Source: Cheiracanthium punctorium
Lineage: Eukaryota; Arthropoda; Arachnida; Araneae; Cheiracanthiidae
DNA: 64,000 bases
Reading direction: 5' to 3'
Assembly (NCBI GenBank): GCA_038373885.1
Contig: JAWZYV010006126.1
Location: 124,001 to 188,000 of the forward strand
Shown: positions 10,386 through 23,260 of the stretch, piece by piece
Position numbering within the stretch: the stretch's first letter is position 1
How the letters are laid out: each line of letters begins with the position of its first letter
Position numbers and translations under genes: made by a program
Notes under the pieces: model-generated
Seen by the model: only the letters and a program-made list of their open reading frames with translations
Told to the model about the DNA's origin: nothing
Database searches by the model: none

Positions 10386-11856
10386 CTGAGCTAGTGTTTA
10401 GATTTTATTATAGAAGTATATGGAGTAAGTAATAGATTTTAAATCGTTTTCGTTTAAGTTTAAAATTATAAAGGTGACTAGAATTACGTTTTTAGATGCC
10501 AGTACATAAGCTAGATTAAGAGCATTACTTATGAATGTAAGTTACTATTGCTTGGGGTTGTACTGGGCTAACATACCCGTAGGCTGCGCCAACGAATGCC
10601 AGTCTCTGTTGTGAGAAGGAGGGATGGAAATCAACTGTGTAAAAATTCATTCATCTACAATTTTTTTTATTAATGGACCGATTTGTTTGAAATTTTGGGA
10701 TTTACTTTTAAATGCTAAAATTGATTCAGAGTCCAAATTTTAAAGACATCTTAATTTGAACAAAAGTTAGACTTTACTGTCAGAACATATTTTCTTTTCC
10801 TTTCTTTGTGGTTTTCTTTCAGAGCTAGACTGGGAGCATAGATATATAATTCTATGACTGGGAGGGAAAGGGGGAGAAAGATGGGGTTGAGGCTCTTATC
10901 TCCTTTCAGGCTGTTTCAATACTGCCACTTCCACTTATATAGATGACCAGCTGATTGTTAATATCGACAAAAGAACACTTATAATGCCTTCAGATAATCC
11001 TGAAAAAAAATTTAATAAATTACTGGAATTTGTAGTGGAATATGCATTGAATAACTGGAATAGATATTTACCATTATATGGTTATTTTGAACAGAAGTGT
11101 TATTCATAATTTCATGCATTAACTATATTTTAATTGTTTGTACTGTTGGATTAATTCTTACAAAGACAAGTGAATGATGAAAAATTGAATGAATTATTTT
11201 TTATAGGTGTAATAACTTGATGACTGGAAAAATTAATAAAAATGAAAATTTAGGTTTAGAACAACTTAACTTTATTAAGTGTTTCTTAATTTAAACTTTT
11301 ATTGGTGATTCTTAAAAAGGTGATCAAATATAGTTTATTAAAATGTGCTTATGCAAAATGTTTACTTAATTAAGCATTTTCTTGTCTGTTAGGTATGTTT
11401 GGATGAATTTTTTTGTTATAAAAAGAAAAAACCCCATAAAAATCTTTTAAAGAAATATTCTTTTTAACTTAACTATTTATAATTCATTTTAATAAGTTAA
11501 TTAACGAAGTTACTTAAAATGTAATTCTTTTACATTACTTAGCTTTACAAATTTTCAAAAATTTGATAAAATTAATTAAGACTAGTAATAAATTTATTAA
11601 TAAAGATTACTAATTATTATTAATCAATAAAGCATTGGTTTACTCAATTTTTTAGGGTTTTTTGCAAATTAAAAGTGCTTTTAATCAGGATATGTACTGC
11701 CCTTTTTAAGAAACACGATGCCCTTTTAAAATAATGATGCCCTTTTTTCTACTTAGAATGAGCTCTAGCCCAAGCACGTTGCACAGATGTGTGCGCATAT
11801 GCATATACACGTGTTCATATACGCACTATGTATTTAGTTATCACGAACTATTATGA
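10386..11856. other. Non-coding AT-rich sequence
   Basis: I see no gene, repeat border or strong motif here apart from short A/T runs. Confidence 0.4.
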
Positions 11857-11864
11857 GTTTGCAG

Positions 11865-12974
11865 CAGGGTTTTAAAAAAAACGGGTTTTTTAAAAAGCCA
11901 GTTAAAAAAAAAAACCAACCCGGGTGGATTTTATTGGTTTTTTTGGGGTTTTATTAAGATTTTTTTAAAGTATAACACTTTTTGGATTCAAATTTTATGG
12001 TTTTATTTCAAAACAGAATAATTTTAGTGTAAAAGAAAACTTTCATTATAAAATAATAATTAATTAAATGTAAAAATAATGCAGTACTATCTTTTTCTGC
12101 TGATGTTTATAAAGGGCTCCTAATTTGTTTTATGACCATAGATAAAAGTATATTATTGTTCACATAGAAAAATATGTTGTTTTTGATTGGCTGTTTTCTA
12201 TTACTTTTAAATTTAACTTTTTAATTTTTTTACCTTTATGTTTTTTAAGTCATAGTTATATTTTCTAGTTAGAATATAAGTCAGTAAAGCCTTTGCAGGC
12301 CAACTTACTGCAGAACTACTATTTATTTAATAATTTTCTTTATAGTTATTCATTTTTGCTTTGAATATATATTCCTTTTTACTTTAAAAAATCTAGAATT
12401 AATATGTCTGATATTAAATCCCACATAAACAATGTGTAATGAATCAGATTTATATTTCTCAGTACTAAAGTAATGCAGCAACTAATAGAATACAGGATGG
12501 TTTCCTGAACCTGAATTCATTGAGATGCATGCTTGTAAGCTGTAAGAGAGAGACATGTCCCATTTTTCTCTTATCTGGGAAAGGATTTTTTTTTGGTCAC
12601 TATACTGATAATTACATATTTTATTCGTATTTAAAAACTTATTCATTAAAGAGATAAATTACTAAGTTATCCCTGCCTGCATTCTACACCTGTTCATTTC
12701 AAAACAAATATTGCAGATAGAATTGGCTAAAGGTATTATTTTTAAAAAGGTTATTATTTATGTTGAAGTTGGAAAAATAATTATAAAAAATGAAACTGGT
12801 ATACTTATATTTATCTAATATAATGCACTAAGTTATGTAGGTTATATTATATGTAGTTAATATCAAATAACAAATGATTTAAAATGAAAGAAAGAAAAAT
12901 TTTGATAATTTTTAATAAAACCCAAAAAAACCCACCCGGGTTTTTTTGGGTTTGTGGGCGGGTCCGAAACCCCG
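11865..12974. mobile_element. hAT MITE with GGGTTT ends
   Basis: A 1.1 kb element with a perfect 8 bp target duplication GTTTGCAG (11857-11864, 12975-12982). Ends are CAGGGTTTT and GAAACCCCG, followed inward by complementary AAAACGGGTTTTTT-like and AACCCGGG-like tracts. The interior is AT-rich and non-coding. Confidence 0.75.
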
Positions 12975-13119
12975 GTTTGCAGATAGTTTTCGATTATGTG
13001 TGCAGATAGCTTTTTCTTTTATCTGACTATGCATTTTACTGTGGAATTCCATCTCTAAGTTTGTTTTCTAAAGGCTTCATTAATGGCACTGATTTTTCAT
13101 TTATTGCAATGTGCAGCTT

Positions 13120-13512
13120 TTAACCCTCTGACGTTTGGACGAGCTTTCAATTGGAGCCTCCAGAATTCCACACCCATCCGAAATTCGAAGAACGTTGCCT
13201 TCCCCTTTTCAGAAGTTATCTGATGGGAATTGACTGCGGGTGGTGGTGAAAATTCACACTTCCTTGAGAACTGGCATTTATGATGACCGCGCCAAACAAT
13301 AACTGGGGAAATTTTCGTGTGACGAAGAAAGAGAAAATACTTCTGGCGGTCGTGGGAAGTATTTGCACCTCCCGTATTGGCTATTGTCCAGCAACCGTAA
13401 AAAGTTTCGCCTGCTGCAAGGCAGGGGAAAGAAGTGTTACTTTCTCTCGACCGGCCGGCTGGCTGTTTGTATGAAAAGCCATTTGGCCGGCTTTTGACTA
13501 CCAGAGGGTTAA
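13120..13512. mobile_element. TTAA-flanked MITE
   Basis: Starts TTAACCCTCTGACGTTT and ends GACTACCAGAGGGTTAA. The inverted ends plus TTAA make this a piggyBac-type non-autonomous element. The interior is more GC-rich than its surroundings and has no recognised protein. Confidence 0.7.
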
Positions 13513-15950
13513 GGAAATAGTCTGAAATATTTTTAGTTTTTCTATCGCATATATCTTATTTTCACTTATGCCCTTCCAAGGTCTGTGATGACTCTTTGTT
13601 TTTTTAATAATGTTAATGAAGTGCTTTAAAGAGGTAAAGATGCACCATAGACCGATCTAAAGTCAATTTTACAGTTAAAGGAAAGCATCCAAATACAATC
13701 GTTTTAACATCCATAAATCTTTTGACCATCTCATATTTGGGTCATGCATTTCTTCCTGCAATGTTAGAGGTTTATTTGCTGAAGGAAGAAAGATAATTGG
13801 GGATTCAGGCTGAATACAGTTTTTAGAAATAGCAATACAACCCCTAATTCTAGACTCTCGGACCCCTTGCACACAATGCTTAACGTCCCTTAATTACTTT
13901 ACGAGGAATCGGGATTCGATGAAATGGACCATAACCCCCCCATCACATGCATACCATGTTTCACACACAAAGCACAAGCCCATTTGGCTCCTATTGCAAA
14001 ACTTTTAAAATTATTTTTCTTTCTTTCACCCTCCTCTCAAACTGAAGCCAGATTCGGATCAGGTAACTGTTAGGTTTTTTTAATGGTTAAATCTTGTACT
14101 ATATTTAAGTATTTTGGCAACAATTTGCTATATTTTGTAACTAATGATACAATATCATTGGCAAATTGTGTAAGCTATACAGTATGAAAATATTATTCTA
14201 TTCTTAAGGTTTTATATCATGTTTAAATACATGGGCAACACATTGTTATATTCTATAAGTGATTGCTACTGTATCAAAGTCAAATAGTTATGTGAGTTTA
14301 CCGTTATGAACTAAAGTGCTGGCATTTAAAACCGCATATTTTGTTAGTATTTTTAGTCTTCAAGTACAATACAGAATTTAATGTCATAATAAGTATACTG
14401 TTGAGTAACATTATTCTCTGTGCAGGAACAAAATACTGATTTCTCAAAATATAAACATTATTGAATATAACATTATTTCTTAGGAAAGGATTTGAAGGCT
14501 GTGATGTGAATGATGTCATTCTATGTTTTTTACGATATAAGAAACAGTTTTGAACCAATAACAAAATGTTTATACATTCTGTCATTCTTTTTGTCACCAA
14601 GTTGGCACAACTGTCCCCTATATTGACTCGGAGTTTGAGCGTTATCAGTCATTTTGTTTGTTTACTCTAAAGCTTGAGATTAAAAAAATTCCTCAGTGGC
14701 CAGTGACCCTACAAAGTTCAGTGGCCACTTTGATATAGTTAGTGGCCAAAATTTTCCGTACTTATGTAATTTTTGTTTTCGACACCCTTGCTGATGAGAT
14801 TTTTTATTTTGTACATTTAATGATTCAATGCTTTTTTAGTAATAATGCATGGCATGTTCCATATATTACATTCAGAAATAACTAGCTGTATTGAAAGAAA
14901 TCTAAGTATTATGAATTTAAAATTTATTAATTCCTTCTGGTTGGCTGCAGCTCCTTGTTAGAATCATCACATCACTGTGTGTGTCTATACAATATATAGG
15001 TACACACATGGAGGAGGCTATAGGAGCTTAACCCCCTCCTCCCCCCAACCCAAATTAAAAGTGAAAATCTCTTAAAAATAGAGAATTGTAATGAAATTAA
15101 TGATTTAAAATATTTTACTTAAAAATTTCTCTTCAGATTAATTCGAACATATCTTTTACGAAAAATAGTTGGTTATTAAATAAATACAGTGGACTCCCAA
15201 AAATAAATCCGCCAACCTGAAATCTGTATGGTTAAGCGATATAGAATATTTTGACATTATTAGAAAGTTGTCACTATTACCAAGTACTTATGAAACATGA
15301 AGCCTAAGTCAAAAAAAAAAAGCTTTAATTTTTTTTTTCTGTTTTACAGAATAAAAATAATTACCATAAAATTTTGAAAGTATTTTTCTAAAAAAAAAAA
15401 AAAAAAAAAACTAAAAAACTGGAGGTAAGATAATATATATAGTATTGCAGACCATTTTCTCAACTTATGGTGTACACATTATAAAGTACTATTTATTTAA
15501 TTTCTCTCTCCTTTCATTCATGGAATTTATGGGGGGAAAAGGAATTGGGACTTAATAGAAAATTGGGGCCCTTGATCCTCTTTCTTTTATGAATTTCGAT
15601 AGTACGCTTCCTCCTAATTTACTAATTTTGAACTTGCAAGAAGCTAACAAACGGTTATTTTACTTAAGGTAGTAGCTCCCCAACCTCCTATTAAAAAAAT
15701 AATAATAAAAAATAAAAACACTAAGCATCTTATCAAATTTTAAGGAAAATCAGATGCATTTTAAGATGGGAGAATCGCGTAAGCATGTGCTACTCAAGCA
15801 GCCCATTTTCAAGATTTCCACTTTCAAATAATCAAGTGTCTGATTCAAATAATCAAGTGTCAAACATTTTTTAACGAACGTTACACATACTAAGGGTTCA
15901 ATTTACAAAGGTGAATCATATAAAAGAAATAACTTAAAACAGGGAGAAAT
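13513..15950. other. Non-coding stretch with one pogo-like end
   Basis: No coding sequence recognised. At 15186 the sequence TACAGTGGACTCCC followed by AAATCCGCCAACC resembles the left end of the pogo/Tigger-like families seen elsewhere here, but I find no matching right end. There are A-runs near 15310 and 15390. Confidence 0.4.
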
Positions 15951-15972
15951 TTTTGCGGAAAAGGGGGGGGGG

Positions 15973-16117
15973 CATGGGCGCCGGCAGAATATTTCCGCTG
16001 GGGGGGGGGGCAGCAAAGATTACTTCAACGTATGGTTACCGTGTTGGAAAGAGCAAAAAAGCAACTAAAAACACTGCATACAAAAATCCATTGGGGAGCC
16101 TGCTGCCGGCGCCAATG
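15973..16117. mobile_element. Short MITE with CATGGGCGCCGGCAG ends
   Basis: Inverted ends CATGGGCGCCGGCAG and CTGCCGGCGCCAATG around a G-rich interior. A second copy lies at 61406-61549, with matching internal sequence (ATGGTTACCRTGTTGGA). Non-coding. Confidence 0.65.
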
Positions 16118-16424
16118 GGAGGGGATACGTTTTCGCTTCGGCCGACCAAAAATGCCTTCTATTCGTATTATCTACAGAGAAACTTCCTGTCATTAAAACG
16201 GAACTGGAAAAAAAAAAAAAAAAGCTTGAAGTGTGAACAGGAGGGGGGGGGAGGGGAGAGAGAAACACTTCTCTCTTCTTGGACAGCTGTAATGCTGATT
16301 AATGGAATTCTGATTTACCAGTGATTACAAAATAAAACAAAATCAAAAGTAATAAAGACACATAAAACATTATTTCAAACACATTTTTCAGACATCATTT
16401 TTCACACATATTTCAGACACATCA

Positions 16425-17090
16425 AACACGACCTCCTTCAAAAAGAAATTGCTTTCATAAAGAAACAATGTCAAGACGCCCACTACCCTCGAGAAATTTT
16501 CGACAAAGTTTTCAAAGCTAGGCAACGAAAATTAAATGTTATAGACAACCGTCAAAAAGATAAACCACGTTTTACTACCGCTATCCCCTTTAGCCGAGGG
16601 ATAGCCAATAAACTTTCTAATATCGCCAGTAAAAAGAACTTACGTATTCCAATTAAACCTAATAAAACAATCTTTCAGCGCATTAGAATCGGAAAAAGAC
16701 CCAATCAACCCCATCGAAACCGCAGGGATCTATAAAATTAATTTTATGTCAAACGATACTAATAAAGAAAATTGCTACATCGGCGTTACAAAAAGGAAAA
16801 TTAAAGAACGAAAAAACGAACATTTTAAAGACATTAACCTCCAGAAACAAAGTACCGCCCTAGCCCGTCTAGCTTTGAAAGAGCCCATTACCATTGATTT
16901 TAAAAATATTAAAAAAATAGCCAACTTTAAAAATAGTATATATGCCTACATTCGTGAGAGCTTAGAAATATTGACGACAGAGGGCAGCATCAACGATACG
17001 CTTCATACAATCGACCAATCATGGGACGACGTCATGCATCGAACTTTCAAGAAGAAGAACGACGAAGATATAAAAAGAAGCCGCCATTAG
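16425..17090 (+). pseudogene. Penelope-like RT tail and GIY-YIG endonuclease
   Basis: The first part, to about 16720, encodes the basic linker after the RT (FDKVFKARQRKLNVIDNRQ, then RFTTAIPFSRGIANKL). One frameshift follows. The next frame gives AGIYKINFMSND, the GIY motif, then YIGVTKRKIKERKNEH, the YIG motif with its conserved Arg/Lys, and continues through LARLALKEP and IRESLEILTTEGSIND to a stop at 17090. The GIY-YIG nuclease cuts target DNA to prime reverse transcription. The domain is nearly complete, but the RT is missing and the frame is broken, so it is not functional. Confidence 0.8.
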
Positions 17091-17104
17091 TGAGAGCTCC
17101 AGAA

Positions 17105-17147
17105 ACGACTGAAGATGGTTATGTGTGTAACCGAAATATATATCGTG
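17105..17147 (+). ncRNA. Hammerhead-ribozyme-like motif of the Penelope-like element
   Basis: ACGA (17105-17108), then CTGAAGA (17109-17115), a hairpin GGTTA/TAACC (17117-17121 with 17128-17132), GAAA (17133-17136), a very short ATAT-type stem III, and TCGT (17141-17144) that pairs perfectly with ACGA as stem I. A very short stem III is a known trait of minimal Penelope hammerheads, thought to act as dimers. One unpaired U before stem II departs from the consensus. Activity is untested. Confidence 0.5.
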
Positions 17148-17199
17148 TACGGGGGAATAAGGTATTCCCAAATAAAAAGTTTTAACTAAAATCAAAAGT

Positions 17200-18678
17200 G
17201 TTTTGTCTGTTTCTCTTCCCCCTCCCTCTCGCGCTATTGTAGAGATACCAAAACTCTTGCAAAAGAAAAAAACGTAACAATATGAAAGCAGCTGAAATTA
17301 GATTTATTTAAAACTGAAAACGGTATGTTTATGACATTAGTTTTTATTTGCGTATTCCAATGTACAAAATAATGTTTTTGTTCGTTTTAAATAAAGCATT
17401 TTGCGTGGTAGTTTTCGATCTCCTGTAGCGTAAATCAGGATGCAAAGAATGCCAACCTCTTCATCGACCTTTCAAAAGCAGAGGGTTTATTTATTGTTTT
17501 CAAGTTAATAATAATAATAAAAAAAAAATAAATAAAAAAAAAACGCACATGCTTCCCGTCTAAAATTTTAGAAGGGTCAAAGTAAAGATCACATGAATTT
17601 TTTTAAAAATATAACCGATTACTCTTAAGTTGACTGGACCCTGACCAAGGCCAGTCTCGAAAGTACAGGCCATGACAGTCGAGAAATTCAAGTGAGGTCA
17701 CGTGGTCAAAGGAGGGAGAGATTTTCCAGGTATGTCCAGGGGAAGAGCAGGTTATCGAATTATCAGTTACCTTACCCACACCAACAGGTAAGGACACACG
17801 GCATCCCGCGTTCCACGCATGTGGTAAAATGGCATAGTTTCATTGAATATATTCATAATATTTGTGCTACAAAATGATTTAGATCAAGATTGATCAAGAT
17901 TGTGAATTTACAAAATTGTATGCCTGGATTCTTTCAGCCATTGGATTATTTGTTCCAGCAAATCATTAGCAGTTAGTTAGAAGTAAGTTGATTTTATATT
18001 CCGTATGAAAATCTGCATTTTTTCTTGTTAAAATGTTTATTCATCTTAATTGTTGCATCACATTTCTTCTATTACAAGTTTTCGCTCTAATTTACATAAA
18101 ATGTGATTTTGTTTAAGATTTTATATATTTATTTATTTTGAAATTTTACATAAGTTACGATTACATGCAGCTTGTAAACATTCGGCTTACTTTCGAATCG
18201 CTTATATATTGCTTCTATTATCTAAGAAAAAACTTAAAGACAATAATTGATCTACTTTAAACTGTAAATTTGTAATACTTCCATTCAAGTTATCTGTATC
18301 ATATTTTAATAAACTTCAAGAGTGTTAAACTAAGTGTTAAAAATGGATAGATTAATTAAATTTATTAATATGTATTCTTTCCACAAAATTACAAATTTCA
18401 TTTCATGAATGGACCATTTAAAATGATTGAATCATTTCAAAAACTGCTTATAATCTTCTTGATATCCCCCCCCCCCCAAGTACGTGGATTTTTTAGGATT
18501 TATTATATTGATTAGGTTTTAAAGTATGCAACATTTTTGTTTTATTAATATGGATTTTAAAAGTGTGTTAGAAAACAGATTTTAAAGTGCTTTAAAAATC
18601 ATGAGTAATGCGAACTTTAAAATGACCATTTAAGCAATAAATGAGACATGTTATTTCATTTTTTTTTTTTTAAATTAT
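17200..18678. other. Non-coding; may hold the 5-prime end of the P element
   Basis: No coding similarity. The P-element transposase starts just downstream, so its left terminus probably lies here, but I could not find a convincing inverted repeat. Confidence 0.3.
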
Positions 18679-19514
18679 CAGGGTGTCTACCATCATGCAA
18701 AGGTCACAAAAGTCACGAAAAAGTCAAGAATTGGAAAAAAGGTCAGGAAAGTCAAGAAATGAAGCACTAGGTCATGATTATCGACTTAACTCCCTTTTTC
18801 CATTTCATTCAAATTCTTCGTTGACAATTTTCGTACTTTTTTTCCTAAATTTCCTAAACTTTTGTGCACCATTTTTACAGTTTTGCTAATAAATGTACAG
18901 TTTACGCATAATTCTATCGATCTTTGTTGTAGAAATATTCAATTTTGAAATCGGGGCTTATTCGCTGATCACCCTGTATATTAATAGTGTTAAATTTAAA
19001 AGTCTAATTTTTCTTCATTCTCTCAGTATGATGCAGGGGTGCAGAAACTGTTTTTATTCTCAACATTTCCCTCAATCCATATGCAAATTTCCCCAGAATT
19101 TTATGATATGTTTATAGACTTGCATAAGTTCTGCATTACCATAAGTGTAAAAATATTTGCAATGTACAAGCTACATACATGTTTACTAAATAGCAATTGG
19201 TCCAAGTTAAGAGAAAGCAAACTACTGATCGGTGAAAAAGTTAAAAAAAAAAAATCCCCTTAAAAATAGGAATGGGAAAGAATAACTTGAAGAATTTTGT
19301 AATTCATTGTTAAAATCGAAATCAGTTGTATATTTTCTGCAAAATTTCCCCCGAATGGCTAAAATTTCCCGCTATCCTAGATTGCCGGATCGTACATATT
19401 CTGCATCCCTGGCACGAATGTATTTTTGATATTAGTGTTTCGTATTTTTTATGGTCAGGAAAAAGTCAAGAAAAGGTCAAGAAATCAAGCTTACTTTATG
19501 TGGTAGACACCCTG
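18679..19514. mobile_element. MITE with CAGGGTGTCTACCA ends
   Basis: Perfect 14 bp inverted ends CAGGGTGTCTACCA and TGGTAGACACCCTG. Just inside are repeated AAAGTCAAGAA-type motifs at both ends. The flanking direct repeat is only 5 bp, ATTAT (18674-18678, 19515-19519). It sits 10 bp before the start codon of the P-element THAP domain. Non-coding. Confidence 0.75.
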
Positions 19515-19524
19515 ATTATGCAGG

Positions 19525-19911
19525 ATGCCCAGGTATTGCTGTGTCCCAAACTGTTCTTCGAACAAGCCGGGAGAACCTTATACAACGTGTTTTCGATTCC
19601 CGAACGATGATGAAATGAAGAAAAAATGGATAAAAAATATTCCCAGAGATTTCATCCCCAACACAAACATTGTGGTATGCATGAAGCATTTCACAAAAGA
19701 ATCAATTGTTTTTGTTGACAAAGTGATTTTGAAAGACGGCACAATACGTGAATATGAAAGAAAGTATCCTAAGTTGTCTGAGGATGCATGCCCAAGCATA
19801 TTTCCGAACTGTCCAAGGTATTTGACTAAAGTTACTTCTGAAAGAAAAGCTACTATTGAAAGAAAAGAAAATTGGAAAAACTGGATGATGACTTATTGGA
19901 GACCTTCTTAA
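19525..19911 (+). pseudogene. P-element transposase, THAP DNA-binding domain
   Basis: Begins MPRYCCVPNCSSN, with zinc ligands Cys5 and Cys10 followed by CMKHF (C-x2-H). This is the C2CH signature of a THAP zinc finger, which binds transposon ends in P-element and THAP9 proteins. The invariant Trp (KKWIKNIPR) and a PSIFP motif in place of the usual AVPTIF are visible. The frame closes at 19911; a -1/+1 shift leads into a coiled segment (LDDDLLETFLKEDEIKSL). This shift and later stops make the gene a pseudogene. The start is fixed by the Met directly before the THAP Cys. Confidence 0.85.
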
Positions 19912-19987
19912 AGGAAGATGAAATTAAATCTCTTTCAGATATTAAAGAAGCGCTGAAAAAAAGAAAAAAATCACGTTGGTGATTTTT

Positions 19988-21002
19988 TAAAGCAAAATAA
20001 TATATGTGTGCATTATTGTGAAGAATGTATACATTTTTTGTTTCTCAAGTGCTGTGATCACGTGGAAATAATTAAATCTGTAAAAATTGACAAGAATCTG
20101 AAAGTAAATCTTTTTGAAGGTAAGAAAAATATTACTAATTTTCATTCAATATTAAATAACAATTTGCTAACTTGCTGGGGGGAATTAGAAAATGTTTTAT
20201 CAATAGCCAAAAATTATGAAATTTGTCAGTCTATTAATGCAGAAAAAGATAACTATGCTAAACAATTGAATATTGGTGATGTTTTTCAGAAGAAAAGTCC
20301 AATTCTGACAATAGTGACTTAATTAATTTCATTTCTGAACAAATGTCATTAACAAATAAATCTGTACATGGTAGAACTTATAGTAGTGATTTAATGATAT
20401 TTGCATATTGTTTTTATATTAGATCAACCGCGTGTTATTTATATTTGTATAACTCAAAAATAATTATTTTACCATCTCTAAGACACTTAAAACGAATTTC
20501 TGCTAACTTAAAAGTTTCACCAGGTATTACAACCTTAGACAATAAATCATTTTTAACAGCAAAATGTAATAATTTAAAAGAACACGAAAAAATAGTTAAT
20601 TTGTTAATCGATGAAATATATATTAAACCAAGTATTTCTTATAAATCTGATAAGCTATTAGGGTTTTCAAATAATAATGATTCTATGTGTCCGGCAACAA
20701 CTATACAAGCATTTATGTATACATCATTATTTTCTAAAAGTAAAGAAATTATCGCGCAGGTACCCGTGAGTAAAATGACAGCAGAAAATTTGTTTCAGAT
20801 GACAAAAGATGTATTATTGTTAATGGAAAAAGTGGGATTTAGAGTATTGACAATTATTTCAGATAATAATCGTATCAATCGAAATGTTTGTTAAGTTGTG
20901 TGATAATAATTCATTACAGTGTTGTATACCTCACCCTTTTAATGAATCTGAGAAACTATTTTTACCGTTTGATAGCGTTCATTTAATCAAAAGTGTAAGA
21001 AA
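19988..21002 (+). pseudogene. P-element transposase, central part before insertion
   Basis: Two frames (about 19988-20322 and 20343-21002) joined by frameshifts. They give NNICVHYCEECIHF, then LLIDEIYIKPSISYKSDK, MCPATTIQAFMYTSLF, AQVPVSKMTAENLFQ, TIISDNNRINRN and FDSVHLIKSVRN. This order is characteristic of the P-element/THAP9 transposase RNase-H-like and GTP-binding regions; the Asp of LIDEI is a likely catalytic residue. A further shift occurs at about 20885. The coding sequence is cut after VRN by the 4.2 kb element at 21003-25182 and resumes with NNWISQINETFYF. Confidence 0.85.
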
Positions 21003-21548
21003 CAGGCATGAAAATCTTCCGCTTTTCGGCGGATTTCCGCTTTTTTTGTTTTGTTTTTTTGGAAGACCTCCGTTTTCCGAAAATGTTTTAAAACCTTTCC
21101 GCTTTTTCAAAAAAAAAAAAAAAAAAAACAGTGATTACCGAACCTAAAGCAAAACAAAGCCGACATAGCAGAGTAACAAGAGGACGATAATGCGCGCCTG
21201 GGATGTACGTTTTCACTGCATCTCGCACTGCGCCTAGACTAAAGTCAGCTAGAGTGCAATGTTACTGATTTCCTGAGTTGGTAAATTCAAAACTTAGTTC
21301 AGAGGGGCAAATTCTTATTTTAGATTCTCGATGTTTCGAAAGGCATCTGATACATAATTATGTACTTGGCGAACTACTACACAACAATAATTATCTATCG
21401 AGACCTTTCGCCACTGGAAAACCGTTGTCGGTGAGCTATTGTTACTCCCGACGTGCTTTTATTGCTGTTTTGCGCACTTGAATCTATAAATTTTTTTCAC
21501 GGACACGTACCAGCTTAACTGACACTTCTGTTGTGGATTATTGAGAAA

Positions 21549-21680
21549 ATGGCAGATGTTATCGAATATATTAGAAAATGTGGATTGAAAACGAAATGTT
21601 TGTGGTCATTTTCGGATCCAAAAATTTGCTTGGTTTTGGAAAAATCGTCGGCCGAACGAGAACTTCCAGACATTTTATGA
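21549..21680 (+). CDS. Small hypothetical frame in the 4.2 kb element
   Basis: A 43-codon frame from an ATG after GATTATTGAGAAA. The peptide begins MADVIEYIRKCGLKTKCLW and ends ERELPDIL. I do not recognise it. It could be a first exon of the transposase of this element or a chance frame. It lies in a locally CpG-containing stretch, unlike the AT-rich remainder of the element. Confidence 0.25.
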   Translation: MADVIEYIRKCGLKTKCLWSFSDPKICLVLEKSSAERELPDIL

Positions 21681-22022
21681 ATGCTAAACTACAATTTTTG
21701 TTTAAATAAAGCAAACTGACGGTCTACACGACAAATAAAACTTGTATAAAAGTGCAGCTTTTAGTAATGGTATTTAAAATATAAATCTTGTCGTATTCCT
21801 TTAGGTCTTCAACATGCAAAGGAAGTAAAATAATTTATGGTAGTTTAAATATACTTTTCTTAAATAAATAAATTATTAATAATAATTCCAATAAATAAAT
21901 ACTTCGATATTTATAGCTATTAAAACGTACACGTCTTAATTTTATGCTGAATAAAAGAATAATGCTTTTTTAAAATGTGAGTGAATGTTAAGAAATCCGT
22001 AAGAAAAAGAAAACCAAAATAT

Positions 22023-22057
<35 letters not shown>

Positions 22058-22140
22058 ATTTTCTTTTTTTAAATGTTACGCGGATTTTACTAAAAATATG
22101 TACCGTAACTTTCTGAAAAGTTAACTAATGGTAAGACCAC

Positions 22141-22271
22141 GGACGGATTAAAGGGATTGAGGGGGGGGAGGGGGCGATTACTCCTCCGCTACAGGATAAA
22201 GAAATTCTATTTTACTTCCATAAACTAGACAAATTTGAACTAACCGACCATAAAATTGCATTAATCCGTCC
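22141..22271. mobile_element. Short MITE with GGACGGATTAA ends
   Basis: Inverted ends GGACGGATTAA and TTAATCCGTCC about 130 bp apart with a G-rich interior. There is no clear target duplication. Non-coding. Confidence 0.5.
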
Positions 22272-23260
22272 TTAGGCAAGACGTATCGCCTCCTTAAATA
22301 AATAAAAATATTACTTTTATTAATCATTTATGAAAATGTACATAACCAAGCAAAAAAAAAAAAAAAAAAGAAAAGAAAAGATCATTACTAATTTTCATGG
22401 GTCAATCCACATAATACTTAATTTTAAACAACATTCAATTGATACTCTCTCTGGGTTGAAAGTTAACGAAATATGAAATTTAAAAATGCTCTTTATTAAA
22501 AATTCGCGTTCGCAATTGGAAAAAAAAGAAAGTAATTGAGGCGACTAGGCGACACAAGTCATGTTTTAACGTCTCAGCAGAATTCGCTCTCTTGCTTTAT
22601 TAGCCAGCTCGCCAAGTGAAGACCAAACAATAACAACCTTCTCGATGTTGACGCGGCGTCGGTACCTCGGTTTGTGAAGGCCTGTTTTCCCACGTATTAC
22701 ATAAATTATTTTTTTTTAAGCACATTCAAAATTTGGTTCTGCATATCGGACGGAAATATTTCTAAAATGGTTTCACGAAGCTTGTCCGCACCTGTAACTA
22801 CGTCGATGCTTTAAATGACATAATGGGGGGGAAAAAATTCAAATGCTCCCTGCATGCCGACGTGCCATCACTTCAAGTGCATCTATGTGCTTTATTTTCT
22901 ACAGAAATAAATTTGTTAGCATCGGCTTCACTGGAGCTTGCGCGCTAACTACAGATCAAAAAGCAAGATCAATATACTAAATTTTTTTGCAAAAGAAATT
23001 TATTTCAGCCAGATAGTCCGTGTCCTGGAAAAAAATCCCTTTTTGACATGCATAGTCCGCGGACTATACTAGCGAAATTATGGTAACTAACTATCCCCGA
23101 TCTCCGGGTTCCATATTTGCCAACTGAACTTCAATCTATTTGCAGCGTTTTGGTAAATGAATAATTTTAAAAACAAGATGTAAAACAGAGTTTTTAATAC
23201 TCTATTGTTAAATTAAAATTTAAGGCATTTTAGTAACTCAACAGAAAAGTATTATTTTCC
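22272..23260. other. Non-coding body of the 4.2 kb element
   Basis: I see no gene here. There are A-runs near 22352 and scattered CpG. Near 23050 is a short palindromic AGTCCGCGGACT. Confidence 0.35.

Larger units (their letters stand above)
16351..17187 (+). mobile_element. Penelope-like element, 5-prime truncated copy
   Basis: Flanked by a 12 bp direct repeat AAAATCAAAAGT (16339-16350, 17188-17199), which marks a 5-prime truncated retroelement insertion. It contains the region after the RT domain (HIKHDLLQKEIAFIKKQC and onward), a GIY-YIG nuclease and a terminal hammerhead-like motif. It is better preserved than the copy at 2-5 kb. Some low-complexity sequence lies at its left edge. Confidence 0.75.

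Noticed and set aside
16065..16268. Proline- and phenylalanine-rich frame on the minus strand
   Set aside because: It comes from G and A homopolymer runs and part of a MITE.
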